Notes under the pieces: model-generated
Database searches by the model: none
What the model was told of the DNA's origin: nothing
What the model saw: only the letters and a program-made list of their open reading frames with translations
Assembly: GCA_031258055.1 (NCBI GenBank)
Contig: JAIRNM010000248.1
Coordinates: 1-6,005, forward strand
Direction: 5' to 3'
DNA length: 6,005 bases
Origin: Bifidobacteriaceae bacterium
GTDB lineage: Bacteria; Actinomycetota; Actinomycetes; Actinomycetales; WQXJ01
Translations under genes and position numbers: made by a program
In this document: one piece after another, positions 5,746-6,005 of the stretch
How the letters are laid out: each line of letters begins with the position of its first letter
Numbering within the stretch: the stretch's first letter is position 1

Positions 5746-5801
5746 TGTTGGTAGCGCCTGTCCGGCGTGTTGGTAGCGCACTTCTGGGGAACCGGTAGCG
5801 C
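5746..5801. repeat. Triplicate GGTAGCGC repeat with exact 22-bp period
   Basis: GGTAGCGC occurs at 5750-5757, 5772-5779 and 5794-5801, exactly 22 bp apart. The first two copies share 12 bases (TGTTGGTAGCGC at 5746 and 5768). The second and third also share TCTG at the same offset after the motif, where the first has TCCG. Tandem copies at two helical turns are typical of protein-binding sites, as in the multiple transposase-binding repeats inside the ends of IS21-family elements. Confidence 0.8.
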
Positions 5802-5872
5802 CACTCTGAGACGGGGCCAGTGTTGCCAAGCGGGAATGGGCAGCGAGGCCAGGGCTGCGGAGGCGCCGGGTG

Positions 5873-6005
5873 TTAGGCGTCATCTAATTTGGCGATGATG
5901 GCGTCGTTGGGGTTGGCGATGTGGGCGTGAAGAAGGGGCGCCGGTGGGGCGCCCCTGTCTTCATCGTGCCGGGCTGGTCGCCGTTGTGGCGGCCCGGTTG
6001 GGTGG
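5873..6005 (-). CDS. Possible C-terminal end of an unrecognised gene (partial)
   Basis: On the minus strand an uninterrupted frame of 44 codons enters from the right edge and ends at TAA (complement of 5873-5875). Its last residues are HIANPNDAIIAKLDDA. I do not recognise a family. Its place just inside a putative insertion-sequence end would fit the 3' end of a transposase or helper gene. Against coding, a strong hairpin (5929-5962) lies within it, and short open frames are common in DNA this G+C-rich. Confidence 0.2.
   Translation of the reverse strand, partial: HPTGPPQRRPARHDEDRGAPPAPLLHAHIANPNDAIIAKLDDA
5929..5962. repeat. Strong inverted repeat (14 bp with one bulged base)
   Basis: AGGGGCGCC (5934-5942) pairs with GGCGCCCCT (5948-5956) around the loop GGTGG. 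The stem extends by five more pairs (5929-5933 with 5958-5962) past a single bulged G at 5957. On the plus strand there is no T-run after it, and on the minus strand only TCTTC. It may be a weak bidirectional terminator shielding the element from outside transcription, or another protein-binding site. Confidence 0.5.

Larger units (their letters stand above)
5746..6005 (-). mobile_element. Probable end of an insertion sequence (IS21-like), continuing beyond the window
   Basis: The outermost repeat starts with TG at 5746, the terminal dinucleotide of IS21-family ends (TG...CA), and repeated inner copies of the terminal sequence are a hallmark of that family. A minus-strand frame open to the window edge ends at 5873, about 127 bp from this end, as expected for the last gene of an element. 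G+C rises to about 75% here (5941-6000). No transposase motif is visible, and the other end lies outside the window, so the family assignment is tentative. Confidence 0.4.

Overview
The window looks like a piece of a high-G+C, Gram-positive (actinobacterial) genome. Several features point that way: GTG and TTG start codons, a classical lipobox lipoprotein, a MacA/MacB-like export system without an outer-membrane partner, a group II intron protein of the HNH-bearing type, and flanks that are about 73-75% G+C in the lines I counted. No species can be named from the sequence.

Layout. Positions 1-115 hold nothing I can identify. From about 116 to 900 lies the 3' part of a group II intron. It holds the maturase (X) and HNH parts of the intron-encoded protein, then a textbook 34-nt domain V (802-835) and a domain VI hairpin up to about 900. 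The RNA-binding loops and the whole polymerase part are missing, so this is a 5'-truncated relic. The leader at 901-1082 carries an 8-bp perfect inverted repeat overlapping a possible -10 box. After it comes a tightly packed five-gene operon, all on the + strand (1083-5671). The rest (5672-6005) is non-coding or mobile: two small hairpins, then three copies of a GGTAGCGC motif at an exact 22-bp period. These look like the transposase-binding end of an insertion sequence whose body continues beyond the window.

The operon encodes, in order: (1) a 171-aa secreted, aromatic-rich protein with two cysteines and no family I recognise; (2) a roughly 323-aa lipoprotein with four cysteines and a repeated CM-x3-G-aromatic motif; (3) a 385-aa membrane-anchored MacA/HlyD-type adaptor with a peptidoglycan-binding-like insert; (4) a 237-aa MacB/LolD-type ABC ATPase with every catalytic motif; (5) a 402-aa MacB/FtsX-type permease. 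The first junction is short (29 nt) and the other three are overlapping stop/start codons, which indicates co-transcription and translational coupling.

The simplest inference is a cell-envelope export or self-protection system. The ABC complex of genes 3-5 would act on a substrate at the outer face of the membrane. The small secreted protein (gene 1) could be its cargo and the lipoprotein (gene 2) a surface partner or immunity factor. The bacteriocin-like reading of gene 1 is a hypothesis, not an identification. The operon is lower in G+C (about 58-62% in sampled lines) than its flanks and sits between two mobile-element remnants, which suggests an accessory island.
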